The position numbers and the translations under genes are program-made. This document shows positions 42,523-52,403 of a DNA stretch of 64,000 nucleotides, in pieces. Positions within the stretch are counted from its first letter, which is position 1, and every line of letters begins with the position of its first letter. The notes beneath the pieces were generated by a model. The model searched no databases, was not told the origin of the DNA, and saw only the letters and a list, made by a program, of their open reading frames with translations. This DNA is from Bacteriovorax stolpii. Lineage in GTDB: Bacteria > Bdellovibrionota > Bacteriovoracia > Bacteriovoracales > Bacteriovoracaceae. Where the stretch lies: positions 32,151-96,150 of the forward strand of contig CAMCYI010000014.1 of NCBI GenBank assembly GCA_945883845.1, read 5' to 3'.

Positions 42523-44363
42523 TATGGAGTCCTTGGGCGACATGCCGGTAATGTGTGAGTTGAACAATGCAGGTTACCACTATTGATGTGGGCGTAATCC
42601 CAGGTATCAACTGTGCGGCCAGTGAGACCAAGACCACCGAGTTTCTCATACAGGTACGTCTGATAATTACGAGGCTGAGGTCCCGGCAAAAGCAGAGAGC
42701 TGTTCATCAGAACTGAGTTCGTTGGATTCGGGAACATTGAATCAGCGTTACCTGATGCCACCAGAACTCTTTGTCCATTGATGGTGTCCATGTTGTTCTC
42801 GAGTTCTTCAAGTGGAGTCACACCAAAGACATTTGGAACTGGTGTGAACATTGAGGCGACATTCGGGAAGAAAGGGCGACACTGAGGGAGACGCGCAATG
42901 ATCGCATCAAACATCTGCTGACGTGAACGCATAAGACTTTGTTGAATAAGTTGGTTGTATTCCATCAGAGCAATGTTGCCGCGAATGGCACCTGCTGTAG
43001 CTCGGTTAGTAACCTGGTTCACACCGCGGGAACAATTTTGAGCACTGGCTATTTCAGCAGCATGTTGGGCTTCATAGCGTGAAGCTTCACGCTCACCACG
43101 GGCGCGATCTTCCGCTGTCGGCCGAAGCTTCCCGGAGGGAGTCGTGCGAGCAGGACGGTTGTCTTGTGGACGAGTTTCCTGCGCATAAGCGTAAGGAAGA
43201 ATGTAACTTAAAAAAGATCGGCGTGCTGGGACGGCCGGAGCTCCTCGTGGGCCAGGTGCCGGAGTACTTTCAGGAACGAGTGGACACATGATAGAGCCAA
43301 CAAGATTCTCATTGATACTACGGAGTCCTGCAAACTGATCATCAGTTGTTGGACTCTCGAGATCAAGTGTAATGACATTCTGATCAGGGTTGTTATCCAG
43401 CAGTGAGAGTCCAAGTGCAGTATCTGAAGATAGAATGCTGAACGCACATTCAGGAGGTCGACCTGCAACGGTACGTCTGTCTGCAACGACTTTGAAGATT
43501 TCATCAACGTGACCCACGGCCAGAAAAGATGAATCAACTCTTACTGTATTGGCCTCAGATCCGCAGATCTGGTTCGCGAATTCCTGAGAGGCCGTATTTC
43601 CGACGAGACAAAGTCCACCTGGAAGTCCTTCAAGGTTACCGCCGTACTCACCAGCATCAGTCAGACGTGGGTCGCGATTTTGATCAGGAGAAGGAGGTGT
43701 CCTCGATCCTCTTTTAGATGCTCTGCGATCTCCACTTCTACGAGTTTCTTCCTCGCCTTCCTGTGGAAGAGCACTTTGACCAGTCAAGCGGGCATAGACT
43801 GATACAAAATCATCTCCGCGAGAAACATCACAGGCACCGGATCTTCCGATCGCCTCAACCGAAGGAGACATAGAAGGCTGTCTCGGACGAAGGTTATATG
43901 CTGGACTAAATCTCACCTGAGGAGCACCCGTTGCCGGATTGAAGGCCGCTTCAAAATAATCCTGCTGCCAGGTATAAGACTCCCCGTTCGCAGGCCTGAT
44001 TCTGTCACGGATGAGAGCATCGATGCGATCAGCACTCACTCCATCTCGCTGAAGCTGAGCACGAAGGTTTGTCATGGTTGCATCGTAATCTTCGCGGGTA
44101 GCAGGAAAAATTACAAACGGAGTCGACTCAGTATTAAAGTTATAAGCGCGGAAAACTTCCGCAATAGATCTCGCAGGAAGTAGTCCTCTCGGAGTCGTAC
44201 TCGCTGATCCTGAACCGGCCGAAATGACAAATGATTGCACCGGAAAAGTGTCATCCAGCATTCTCACACCCGAATTTGGACAGAACGGAGCGCTTGATGT
44301 GTCACAGACATTCGCAAGGAGTGTCCCAGGCAGCATCAAAAGAAGAGCGTACATTTTGTTCAT
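42522..44363 (-). CDS. Secreted protein-arginine-deiminase-like enzyme
   Basis: A 613-residue protein with a signal peptide (MNKMYALLLMLPGTLLA). All four catalytic positions of eukaryotic PADs are seen: Asp135 in TWQQDYFE (PAD Asp350 in WIQDE), His285 and Asp287 in VGHVDEIF (PAD VGHVDEF), and Cys600 in SGNLHCSTH (PAD GEVHCGTN). Substrate-pocket GNLE (about 243) and PFFPN (about 497) also match. An insertion of roughly 90 residues (about 365-455, Pro/Arg-rich and then coiled) precedes the final part. PADs convert protein arginine to citrulline; this one would act outside the cytoplasm. It is divergent from argS and coupled to two small secreted paralogues. Confidence 0.82.
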   Translation of the reverse strand: MNKMYALLLMLPGTLLANVCDTSSAPFCPNSGVRMLDDTFPVQSFVISAGSGSASTTPRGLLPARSIAEVFRAYNFNTESTPFVIFPATREDYDATMTNLRAQLQRDGVSADRIDALIRDRIRPANGESYTWQQDYFEAAFNPATGAPQVRFSPAYNLRPRQPSMSPSVEAIGRSGACDVSRGDDFVSVYARLTGQSALPQEGEEETRRSGDRRASKRGSRTPPSPDQNRDPRLTDAGEYGGNLEGLPGGLCLVGNTASQEFANQICGSEANTVRVDSSFLAVGHVDEIFKVVADRRTVAGRPPECAFSILSSDTALGLSLLDNNPDQNVITLDLESPTTDDQFAGLRSINENLVGSIMCPLVPESTPAPGPRGAPAVPARRSFLSYILPYAYAQETRPQDNRPARTTPSGKLRPTAEDRARGEREASRYEAQHAAEIASAQNCSRGVNQVTNRATAGAIRGNIALMEYNQLIQQSLMRSRQQMFDAIIARLPQCRPFFPNVASMFTPVPNVFGVTPLEELENNMDTINGQRVLVASGNADSMFPNPTNSVLMNSSLLLPGPQPRNYQTYLYEKLGGLGLTGRTVDTWDYAHINSGNLHCSTHTLPACRPRTP

Positions 44364-44462
44364 AAAAACCTGTTTGATAAACTTGATGAAGATTAGTCAG
44401 TTCATTGTATGTGGTTTATTCCAGAGAACGGAATGGAAAATGCTCCTGCTTTTTTGAGAAAT

Positions 44463-46244
44463 ATGTTAAATTTTGATCATAAACTCTGGAGAAACAAATT
44501 GTTCCACTGCCACGACAAATTTCGTCAGGAATTAGCACAGGCCCTTGAACCTCAAATACATAGCTTATGGGGTGCCGAGATTCCTTGGCAAAAGATCTAT
44601 TCTCTCTTTGGAGCGACTCCAAATAAGGAATCTGGTGATCTCGCCTTTCCATTATTCCAGATCGCCAAAGAGGCCAAAACAAATCCTGCTCAGGCAGCGA
44701 AGGCCTTGCAGGAGCAACTAAAAACTCTCCCAGCATTTGTAAAAGAGGCACGCGCTATCGGTCCGTATCTTAATTTCTTCCTCGATTTTAATCAGGTTGC
44801 CAAAACAATCGTTCCTTCACTCGTAAGTGGTGCTTACTTTCAGGAAAAACTAACTGAGAATTCTCCGCGCACCATGATTGAATACTCTCAGCCCAATACA
44901 CATAAAGAGCTTCATGTCGGACACATGAGAAATCTGTGTTTCGGTGATTCCCTGATTCGCCTCCATCGATATGCAGGCTTTGATATTGTTGCTTCAACAT
45001 TTCCGGGAGACGTCGGAACTCATGTTGCGAAATGTCTCTGGTATATGAAGTACAGAAACAAATCGCCAGTTCCAGCAACTAAGAAAGGTGCCTGGCTCGG
45101 AAGCATGTATTCTACGGCCCACAACACACTTGAAGCTGAACGTGGAACACCTCAGGAAGTTGAAAATCGCGACAAGTTGACGATGATCCTGAAGCAGCTC
45201 GAGCAAAAATCCGGAGAATTCTATGATCTCTGGAAAGAAACTCGTGAATGGTCTATCGAACTTATGAACGAAGTTTACAACTGGGCCGGCGTTAAATTTG
45301 ACGTCTGGTACTGGGAATCAGAAGTTGATTCTGATTCAGTAAAACTCATCAAAGAATATCAGGCGAGGGGACTTTTTAAAGAAGACCAGGGTGCAATCGG
45401 TATCGACCTTGATGCTTATAAGCTGGGCTTTTGTATGCTCATTAAGACGGATGGCAACGGCCTCTATGCCACAAAAGACATTGAACTCGCCCGCAGAAAA
45501 TTCCAGGAATATAAAATTGAACGGAGTCTCTACGTCGTCGACAAGAGACAAGAACACCACTTCAAGCAGGTTTTCAAAACGCTTGAACTGATGGGCTTTG
45601 AAAATGCGAAGAACTGTCTTCACCTTCAATATGATTTTGTCGAGCTTCCTGATGGAGCGATGAGTTCACGCAAAGGGAACATCATTCCCCTACAGAGCCT
45701 CATCGAAAACATGGTGAAGCTTATCAAGGAGCAGTATCTCGCCCGCTACATTACTGAATGGAGCGCTGAAGAGATTGAGAAGACCGCACAGATCGTTGCT
45801 AAGGGTGCAATCAAGTACGGCATGACCCGCATTGACCCATCTAAGAAAATTGTTTTTGATATGCAGGAATGGCTCAAGCTCGATGGCGAATCAGGGCCCT
45901 ATATCCAGTACGCTTACGCGCGAATCAATTCCATGCTCAACAAACTGGGCACACCGAAGTCGCAGGACCTTCTGATCGATACACCACAGGAACAAAACCT
46001 CGTCGCAGAGTTCACAAAGTTTCATCATGTGGTGAAGGATTCGGTTGAACAGTACAGGCCATCGATCCTTACCTCTTATCTTTATGATCTCTCGCGTGCC
46101 TACAATAGTTTTTATGCTGAATGTCCGGTAGGAAGTGCGGAAGAGCCACTGAGATCTTCGAGATTGCAACTCTCAAAAGCGACGGCGAATATTTTGAAAC
46201 AAGGGCTGAGTCTGTTAGGAATTGAAGCGCCGGAGAGAATGTAA
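44463..46244 (+). CDS. argS: Arginyl-tRNA synthetase
   Basis: A 593-residue class Ia synthetase. HIGH is present as HVGHMRN (about residue 154), the KMSKS position as MSSRKGN, and the C-terminal DALR anticodon domain as GPYIQYAYARINSML onward. The N-terminal Add1 domain (FGATPNKESGDLAFPLFQIAKE) binds the tRNA D-loop. Start choice is uncertain: ATG 44463 begins the conserved region, ATG 44433 and 44409 are in frame, and none has a strong ribosome site. It charges tRNA-Arg in the cytoplasm. Confidence 0.93.
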   Translation: MLNFDHKLWRNKLFHCHDKFRQELAQALEPQIHSLWGAEIPWQKIYSLFGATPNKESGDLAFPLFQIAKEAKTNPAQAAKALQEQLKTLPAFVKEARAIGPYLNFFLDFNQVAKTIVPSLVSGAYFQEKLTENSPRTMIEYSQPNTHKELHVGHMRNLCFGDSLIRLHRYAGFDIVASTFPGDVGTHVAKCLWYMKYRNKSPVPATKKGAWLGSMYSTAHNTLEAERGTPQEVENRDKLTMILKQLEQKSGEFYDLWKETREWSIELMNEVYNWAGVKFDVWYWESEVDSDSVKLIKEYQARGLFKEDQGAIGIDLDAYKLGFCMLIKTDGNGLYATKDIELARRKFQEYKIERSLYVVDKRQEHHFKQVFKTLELMGFENAKNCLHLQYDFVELPDGAMSSRKGNIIPLQSLIENMVKLIKEQYLARYITEWSAEEIEKTAQIVAKGAIKYGMTRIDPSKKIVFDMQEWLKLDGESGPYIQYAYARINSMLNKLGTPKSQDLLIDTPQEQNLVAEFTKFHHVVKDSVEQYRPSILTSYLYDLSRAYNSFYAECPVGSAEEPLRSSRLQLSKATANILKQGLSLLGIEAPERM

Positions 46245-46250
46245 GTTGAG

Positions 46251-47192
46251 TTATCCGGCCTTCAGATCTTCATTCCTCGGATCCGACAATTTCCAGATTC
46301 TCCCATCAATAATGAAATGATGATTATTCAGCAGCGTTAGGATCATCGACGTCCACAACACCCCCGACATCGGCCCTATCCCTTGAGTAAACGGCAACCA
46401 CCGGAACAACACCCATCCACTCACTCCACAACTCACGATAAACAACACCCATTTCCACGCCGCCAGATGCCTCATCTTCATATAGATAAACGGATAGTAC
46501 TGAAGCCCATGAACTATCGGCAGATAATAAACCATGTCATGGGAGAACGGTGGAATGAACCAGATGAACGCTGCCCCCACTCCCAACAGTGGAGTGAGAA
46601 AGAAAATGTTCTTCGTCTGGTGAACTCTCCAGAACGCATACATGACAAAAACAACGGCACATAAGAAAAATAAACCCATCGTTACCTGAAACAACACAGG
46701 CGGAAACGGAAACAACGGAATACTGCTGTAAAACAAAACCTGAGTTGCTCCCCTAAGCTCCAGCTCAAGCAAAGTATAAAAACCCATGAGAATAAAAATC
46801 GTGCGAAGAAGATATTTCGCCCAACGGTCAAGTTGAATTTTTTTCTGGCCCACCATCCATAAAGTCACGCCATAAAGCTGCTGTGAAAAATGATAGATGA
46901 GATAGACATAAGATAGCTTAATGATGAGTTCGAAGCGTAAAGGAAACTTTCCTTTGAGGCTCAGGATGAAAATTCCCAGATAAACAAAAGGAAAGATGAG
47001 GGGCCACCACTCACGCTTCCACTCCCGCACTCTTCCCATCCAGATGCCATAGGTCGCCATGAAATGAGGAAATGAAAAAAGAATCAGCATGAACGGAAGG
47101 TAACTTCGTAAGAAAGTATGGTCACCCAGCGAGAGTAAAAGCAGCAACAAATAACTGACACCTACACTCAGGAACGTCACAGTAAAAGTCAT
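46251..47192 (-). CDS. Polytopic membrane protein with conserved-looking histidines
   Basis: A 313-residue protein with about nine hydrophobic helices. Several segments have His near the membrane face: FSFPHFMATYG, IYHFSQQLYG, IVHGLQYYPF, and a C-terminal NNHHFIIDGRIWK. This is reminiscent of membrane di-metal enzymes but I cannot assign a family. It converges with argS, 6 bp apart, and is divergent from the pseudopilin operon. Confidence 0.75.
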   Translation of the reverse strand: MTFTVTFLSVGVSYLLLLLLSLGDHTFLRSYLPFMLILFSFPHFMATYGIWMGRVREWKREWWPLIFPFVYLGIFILSLKGKFPLRFELIIKLSYVYLIYHFSQQLYGVTLWMVGQKKIQLDRWAKYLLRTIFILMGFYTLLELELRGATQVLFYSSIPLFPFPPVLFQVTMGLFFLCAVVFVMYAFWRVHQTKNIFFLTPLLGVGAAFIWFIPPFSHDMVYYLPIVHGLQYYPFIYMKMRHLAAWKWVLFIVSCGVSGWVLFRWLPFTQGIGPMSGVLWTSMILTLLNNHHFIIDGRIWKLSDPRNEDLKAG

Positions 47193-47276
47193 AGCTTGCC
47201 CAAAATTTGGTTATTATCCTGATATTCAATGTATCATGAAATCAATGTTTTAAAATTATTTGTCAGGGAGTTCCTC

Positions 47277-48797
47277 ATGAAGCCAAACTTCATGAAGTCG
47301 CAGTCCGGTTTTTCACTAGCAGAGATCCTCGTCGCGATGGGGATCTTCGGGCTGGTTCTCGTCGGAGCTGCAGGTGCATTCAAATATTTCACCTCACAAA
47401 CGACCAAAGAGTTCAGCAAGATGGAAAGCATCTCTGAGTTCAATCAGCTCACTCGGGATCTTTTAAAATTCTCCGAAGGTGCTGGGATCTCCACATCCTA
47501 TTTAAATTATCCCGTTAAAGTGAAAGACTGCGAATACGACGTTGCGATATCTGCTCCGAAAGAACCATGTGTGATGAAAATCGTCGATGGTAAAATGATT
47601 GTTCCCGCAGAGGAAGAAATTCCTAAACAGCTTCGTGAATGTACTCAGTTCTTTAAGGATGGGCGAGGTGGCCTTGTTCCACGACGTGCTTATCCTGGAA
47701 AACCAAGAACAGATCTTGTGAACGTTGTGGATGATCAACAGATCAAGCCACCAGCAAGCCTCGAACTTGTCACTGTGTGGCCAATTATTGATGAAAAATC
47801 TGCACCTTTTCTGATGATGAAGATGAAGGACGCGGCACCTTACTTTTCTATGCTTAAAGGGGCTCCATCAGAAATCAGTAAGCACACCAATATGGCGAGT
47901 GCAGGACCTAAAGTCGAGTATGCATTCTTTGAGTCTCCGGTTTCAGATCCGGATACAAACACGATGTCGGCCAATATCGATCAGATCATGAAACTCGTGA
48001 ATGTGCCTTTCCTGATCTACAACACTTATCTCACCAACCATTATACTATTCAGTACGCAGCCGAAATTATTTCTTGTCAACGTGATCAGCAGAAGTGTCT
48101 TGAGATCCTGCTGAAGACAGCTCAAAAACCAAGTGGTACTGCAGACTTCCAACGCACGATCGCGAACCCTGCATATCCGGCAACGGCCGGATCAACTCCG
48201 ACCATTGACCAGACAAGCTTCCAGGCGCTTTCGCAAGACCTCGACAGTCAATATCCAACTAACGTTTTCGCTATCAAGTTCAAGCCAATTGATATGAAGA
48301 CTCCATTTTTTGCAGAAATTCTCCAGAGACAAAAACTTCCAACCAGCTGCATGAGCTCATGGGATATTAACAAGCAGTCTCCTGAAGACTACTTCTTCCC
48401 TTCTAAGGCCTACTCTGTATTTGGTAATGGTGGAGCAGCAGACGATATTGCAGGTACTGATCCTCTCAATGTCCTTCACCTTTCTCATTACTATACCGGC
48501 GTCTCCATGAGCGGCATGAGTTCGGCCACGGCCAAAGGACTTATGCTGGCAGTGCCAATAGATATTCTCACCTACCGTGCGGTCCTCGCACCCGGTTCAA
48601 CAGAGATAAAGAAAAAGGTACAACTGGTGGCACGCCGCTGGTATGCCATTGAAAATACTAATATAAAGGATGCCGTTCGCATTGAGGATCTCAAAAATCC
48701 CTTCATGATTACCCGTAGGATCGGCACTTCAGAAATGGGGCTGTGGTATAATCCAATTGAGTCAAAACAAGTAGTTCCAATCGGAGATCAACAGTGA
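47277..48797 (+). CDS. Prepilin-like (pseudopilin) protein, PilW-position
   Basis: A 506-residue protein from ATG 47277 (AGGGAG 6 nt upstream). The class III prepilin signal is QSGFSLAEILVAMGIFGL: cleavage after the Gly, Phe at +1 and Glu at +5, followed by a hydrophobic helix. The large C-terminal domain (about 440 residues) has several Cys and Pro and resembles long minor pilins such as PilW, but no closer family is recognised. It is first in an operon of four pilus-type genes; the stop overlaps the next start (GTGA). Confidence 0.85.
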   Translation: MKPNFMKSQSGFSLAEILVAMGIFGLVLVGAAGAFKYFTSQTTKEFSKMESISEFNQLTRDLLKFSEGAGISTSYLNYPVKVKDCEYDVAISAPKEPCVMKIVDGKMIVPAEEEIPKQLRECTQFFKDGRGGLVPRRAYPGKPRTDLVNVVDDQQIKPPASLELVTVWPIIDEKSAPFLMMKMKDAAPYFSMLKGAPSEISKHTNMASAGPKVEYAFFESPVSDPDTNTMSANIDQIMKLVNVPFLIYNTYLTNHYTIQYAAEIISCQRDQQKCLEILLKTAQKPSGTADFQRTIANPAYPATAGSTPTIDQTSFQALSQDLDSQYPTNVFAIKFKPIDMKTPFFAEILQRQKLPTSCMSSWDINKQSPEDYFFPSKAYSVFGNGGAADDIAGTDPLNVLHLSHYYTGVSMSGMSSATAKGLMLAVPIDILTYRAVLAPGSTEIKKKVQLVARRWYAIENTNIKDAVRIEDLKNPFMITRRIGTSEMGLWYNPIESKQVVPIGDQQ

Positions 48798-50686
48798 AAG
48801 TTCAACTCTTAGTTGCTGTACTTGCACTTACAACCTTAAGCGCTTGGGGTCTTAGCTTCAAGGCCACGATGCAGCCTTTAAAGCTCCCCGTGACCCTCGC
48901 TATGTCATTGCCGCCAGAGCAGCCTGAATCGGTGCCGGGACAAATGACAGTCGGCCTCCAGCGTATGTGTGGTGACGGTGACGTTGCCCACCTTCAGCAA
49001 ACCAATCCGCAAATTGAGTTCGTGCCACAAAGTGTCTCGAGTATGGATGTTCTCGTTGGTTACTGGATGATCGAAGGTAACCCGGATGCGGATTCATCTT
49101 ATTTACCAACATCATCAAGCTTCAGACCTGTTGCTTATGTTAAAGGTGCTCAGATCGGTAACAATCCTGCCAGCATTCAGATCGCAACAGACTTTCTTCC
49201 TATTTCTCACTCGATTGAAAATGGTAAGAACGGTCTAGAGATTCTTGCCTCTGAAATTATCAACATCTACCGTAATGGTCAGCGCTCATTCGGTCCTGCA
49301 AAATCTTATCAGGTCATGGCCGGCGTTTTCACATGTATGAACGTCGATGATGCTTCGGCCATTGTGTCGAAAAATGATTCTCAATATAAGTATGTTCCTT
49401 CAACGACTGAACTTACCAACCAGATGTCTCACGATAACGCTCTTCCAAAGCTTGCCTACGACAACATCAAGAATCTTTCAGAAGCTGACTATAAAGACGG
49501 AAAATTCTCGAAAGTTCTGGGTTACGGAATTAACTCGCCGACAGGAAGCATGCTTCGATTCCCGGTTGATGAAAATCGTGACTATACTCCGCTAAAGATT
49601 TTCCTGGATAAAGATGACGCCGCATTAAGAAACCAGAATGGCGCGAGCAGCATTTCCAGCAGTGACCTTGCCTTGCTCTCCGGCAACCAGGCGTGGTCAA
49701 AATTCCAGAACATCATGGACCTGGAATGGCCGGTCCCGGAACTACCAAGAAACACGCAGGCAGAAGTTGATGCCTACAACGCCCTCTCTGACACCGCTAA
49801 GATGGCCTTCCTCAATGGCAAGATTGATAACTGGAAAAGCGCGCTCAATATCCAGATTTCAACAACAACTTCTCAGCAGCTCGCTTACTGTAATTCAATC
49901 GGACTTCAGTCAAGCAGCACCAACTCGATCTACAAGTGGGAAGTTTTTCCGATGAATTCAAGCTGCCGCAAGCTTTTCAACGAAGGCATTTCTTCCAGCC
50001 CGGATTCTCTCAGTCTCTCTGAAGCTTATAACAATCTGGTGAATTCGGTTCTTTCGATGGTTCAGATGACCCAGCTGAAAGACAATTTCTATAAGACTAA
50101 AAGAAGTCTCGCGGCACGCTTCTACGTGGCCAACGTTCTTGAAGTGCTTCAGAGAAAATCGCAGACTAATTCTGCTCTCAGTATCAGTCACGCAAACTGC
50201 TTCAACACAAACGGAAAACCACTGATCACACGCCTGATCGGAAGTTATCCGCTTCGTTTTGAAATCGATGCAGGCGGAGAATTCTATACTCTGAAACCAA
50301 ATCCGTTTAACCACATTCACCCTGAGCCACTCTTTGCACTCGCTGACTGGTTTGACTATAAAGATTCAGACGTTCTTGGTCTTTGGGGCCAGGTTGTAAA
50401 CCGCCAGCCTGTTTATCCTCCTGGAGCATTTTCAGAACTTACTTCTTACGAAGGGATGGATCTCAGTGGAGAAATGTATCCGCCATTTGATCTATCAACT
50501 TTCGTGATGCCTAAACCACTTCCGGCCGAACCTCTTCATCCAGATGAATGGGGAATCAAATTGCCGGTCAATGACAAGCCGGCACTCAATAACAACAAGG
50601 TTGACGGACGAACATTCAAAGGTCCGGCGATAAATATTCTCTTTAAGATAAGGTCTATTGGTGGGAACTGCCCGGGCTTCTGCTAA
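48794..50686 (+). CDS. Large secreted protein of the pseudopilin operon
   Basis: A 630-residue protein with a GTG start overlapping the previous stop. The signal peptide is MKVQLLVAVLALTTLSAWG. Cysteines (for example MCGDG, VFTCMN, YCNSIG, SSCRKL, ISHANCF, NCPGFC) suggest disulfides. It sits where the tip adhesin gene (PilY1) is in minor-pilin operons but has no recognisable beta-propeller or von Willebrand domain. A tip or secretion role is inferred from position only. Its 3' end overlaps the following gene by 29 bp. Confidence 0.8.
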   Translation: MKVQLLVAVLALTTLSAWGLSFKATMQPLKLPVTLAMSLPPEQPESVPGQMTVGLQRMCGDGDVAHLQQTNPQIEFVPQSVSSMDVLVGYWMIEGNPDADSSYLPTSSSFRPVAYVKGAQIGNNPASIQIATDFLPISHSIENGKNGLEILASEIINIYRNGQRSFGPAKSYQVMAGVFTCMNVDDASAIVSKNDSQYKYVPSTTELTNQMSHDNALPKLAYDNIKNLSEADYKDGKFSKVLGYGINSPTGSMLRFPVDENRDYTPLKIFLDKDDAALRNQNGASSISSSDLALLSGNQAWSKFQNIMDLEWPVPELPRNTQAEVDAYNALSDTAKMAFLNGKIDNWKSALNIQISTTTSQQLAYCNSIGLQSSSTNSIYKWEVFPMNSSCRKLFNEGISSSPDSLSLSEAYNNLVNSVLSMVQMTQLKDNFYKTKRSLAARFYVANVLEVLQRKSQTNSALSISHANCFNTNGKPLITRLIGSYPLRFEIDAGGEFYTLKPNPFNHIHPEPLFALADWFDYKDSDVLGLWGQVVNRQPVYPPGAFSELTSYEGMDLSGEMYPPFDLSTFVMPKPLPAEPLHPDEWGIKLPVNDKPALNNNKVDGRTFKGPAINILFKIRSIGGNCPGFC

Positions 50687-52403
50687 AAATATCTTTCTCA
50701 ACGAAAGGGGAAACCTCACTGTTACGATCTTTCTGATCGTCATGATCACTGGCGCCGTCGGTTACTTCATGACTCTTTCAGATCATGTTGATGATGAGAT
50801 CAGGGTCCTCGGCGGAACACAGGCAACATCTTTTCTCAAGTCTGATGTCCAGGAAACTCTGAAACGCACTCTTCGTGATGGAAATTCCGGAGACTGTGTT
50901 CTTGGAAACTCTATCAGGGACATGTTCCGCAACATGCAGCTTCCGAGCAGCCAATCAATCTTCAATCGCGAAGTGAAGCGTCCTAATACCAGCCCATCTA
51001 CAAAAGAAGCTTACGTCGCCTACCTCGCCAGTGTTAACGACCAATACAGTTGCTTCTTCCATCCGGCACGTTATGGAGCTGGTGTCGAATTCAACTATTT
51101 TAAAATTGAGATGAAGCGTTCTGCGAATCCGAATATGGTTAATCTTTCAAACTACATCACGGCAGAAGTTCTGATCCGGATGAAGGCAGCTGGAAGAAGT
51201 TTTTCGGCAAAGTATCTATTGCGCTTTCAGGTTGATGTCCATACGATGGCCTCTTATGGAGTGATCTTTTCCACTGGTAGTAGCACGACTCCGGTTTTCA
51301 GTGTGGCCAATCCGGATACTCAGGTCACCTTTGATTCTAAAGTTCTTCTTGATCAAACTGATCGCTCCAAACCTGTGATGCTCTCCCGCCTCACAGAGTT
51401 CAACCAAGTGAAGTACACTCAGAAAGTTAACCTCGCAGCTTCCAACATCGTGACTGATAGCAACGACATGTCCAAACTTCAGGAAGTGAATCTTCGAGAA
51501 ATTTTCAAAGAAGGCGTCGTCTTCGATGCTTTTCCGGATAGAAATCAAGTCGTCCCGTGGGCCCTTTCAAACGGCCAGTATAATGATTTATTCAACTACG
51601 ATCTTCTGGCCGTCGGCCGCTATCCCTTACCTCGTCTTCTCAGTAATGAGTCTGCGATGTCTACTTCAAGCGGCGGGATCACGCATTTATACTCGAAGGA
51701 TAAAGAGAAAAACGACATCCCTGGCGGCATCGAGAGTGTGAATAAAAATACCAAGAGCATTTACGAACTCATGACGGGTGACCAAAAGAATCTTTATAAA
51801 AGTTGTTCCTCCGTAGATGTGACTACCGGAGTGTATAACCTGATCATCTTCAATAACCTCAATGAAGATTTCACCATTGATTTTTCTCAGAACAGCACTT
51901 TAAGTACTCCTCCGGTTTTTTGTGGTCTCATTGCTGCTAGAAATCTGACCATAATCCTGAATGGATCCGCTGCAGTCGCCGAGGCCCACACTCATCATCT
52001 CGTGGGTAAACTTCTCATCAGTGGGCAGATCAGATTCCAGAGTTCAGGGAAGTTTGTTTTCACTGACATCCTTGATCTTGATCAGGATACCGTGAGTCCT
52101 TATGAAATCATGGACGATCACACGTCAGTCCAGATTCAGTATTTCAACCAAAGATATTATTCTGCCCAGAACTTCACCCTTCCATTTTTTAAAGATCCCA
52201 GCATTTATACGCCGTCGGGAACAGACTATTACACAACACACGCCAATCGCTTCTGGGTTCCACGGGATACGAAAGAACTTTTTACTCGTCCGTGTAATGG
52301 GAAAATGTGCCGTTATACCCCCATCGGTTCACCAGATACTCCGGAAAAAATTCTCCAGCTTCACTCAGCTGCCTTGCTCTACGAGGTACGCATTGTTGAA
52401 TAA
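50658..52403 (+). CDS. PilX-like pseudopilin-type protein
   Basis: A 581-residue protein starting at TTG 50658 or GTG 50661, both placed behind AAGG. The N-terminus (NERGNLTVTIFLIVMITGAVGYF) resembles PilX/GspK-type prepilins, which carry RGxAL-type hydrophobic starts and lack the usual Glu5. The long C-terminal part is beta-rich, with a Cys pair (KSCSSV, VFCGLI) and others. Translational overlap with both neighbours indicates one polycistron. Confidence 0.75.
   Translation: MVGTARASAKNIFLNERGNLTVTIFLIVMITGAVGYFMTLSDHVDDEIRVLGGTQATSFLKSDVQETLKRTLRDGNSGDCVLGNSIRDMFRNMQLPSSQSIFNREVKRPNTSPSTKEAYVAYLASVNDQYSCFFHPARYGAGVEFNYFKIEMKRSANPNMVNLSNYITAEVLIRMKAAGRSFSAKYLLRFQVDVHTMASYGVIFSTGSSTTPVFSVANPDTQVTFDSKVLLDQTDRSKPVMLSRLTEFNQVKYTQKVNLAASNIVTDSNDMSKLQEVNLREIFKEGVVFDAFPDRNQVVPWALSNGQYNDLFNYDLLAVGRYPLPRLLSNESAMSTSSGGITHLYSKDKEKNDIPGGIESVNKNTKSIYELMTGDQKNLYKSCSSVDVTTGVYNLIIFNNLNEDFTIDFSQNSTLSTPPVFCGLIAARNLTIILNGSAAVAEAHTHHLVGKLLISGQIRFQSSGKFVFTDILDLDQDTVSPYEIMDDHTSVQIQYFNQRYYSAQNFTLPFFKDPSIYTPSGTDYYTTHANRFWVPRDTKELFTRPCNGKMCRYTPIGSPDTPEKILQLHSAALLYEVRIVE

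Noticed and set aside
44463..46244. argS as defective because KMSKS is missing
   Set aside because: Many ArgRS enzymes have a variant at that position; MSSRKG is acceptable and all other motifs are intact.
52102..52396. Extended N-terminus of the PilV-like gene
   Set aside because: That stretch overlaps the end of the previous gene in another frame; the class III prepilin signal begins at 52396.
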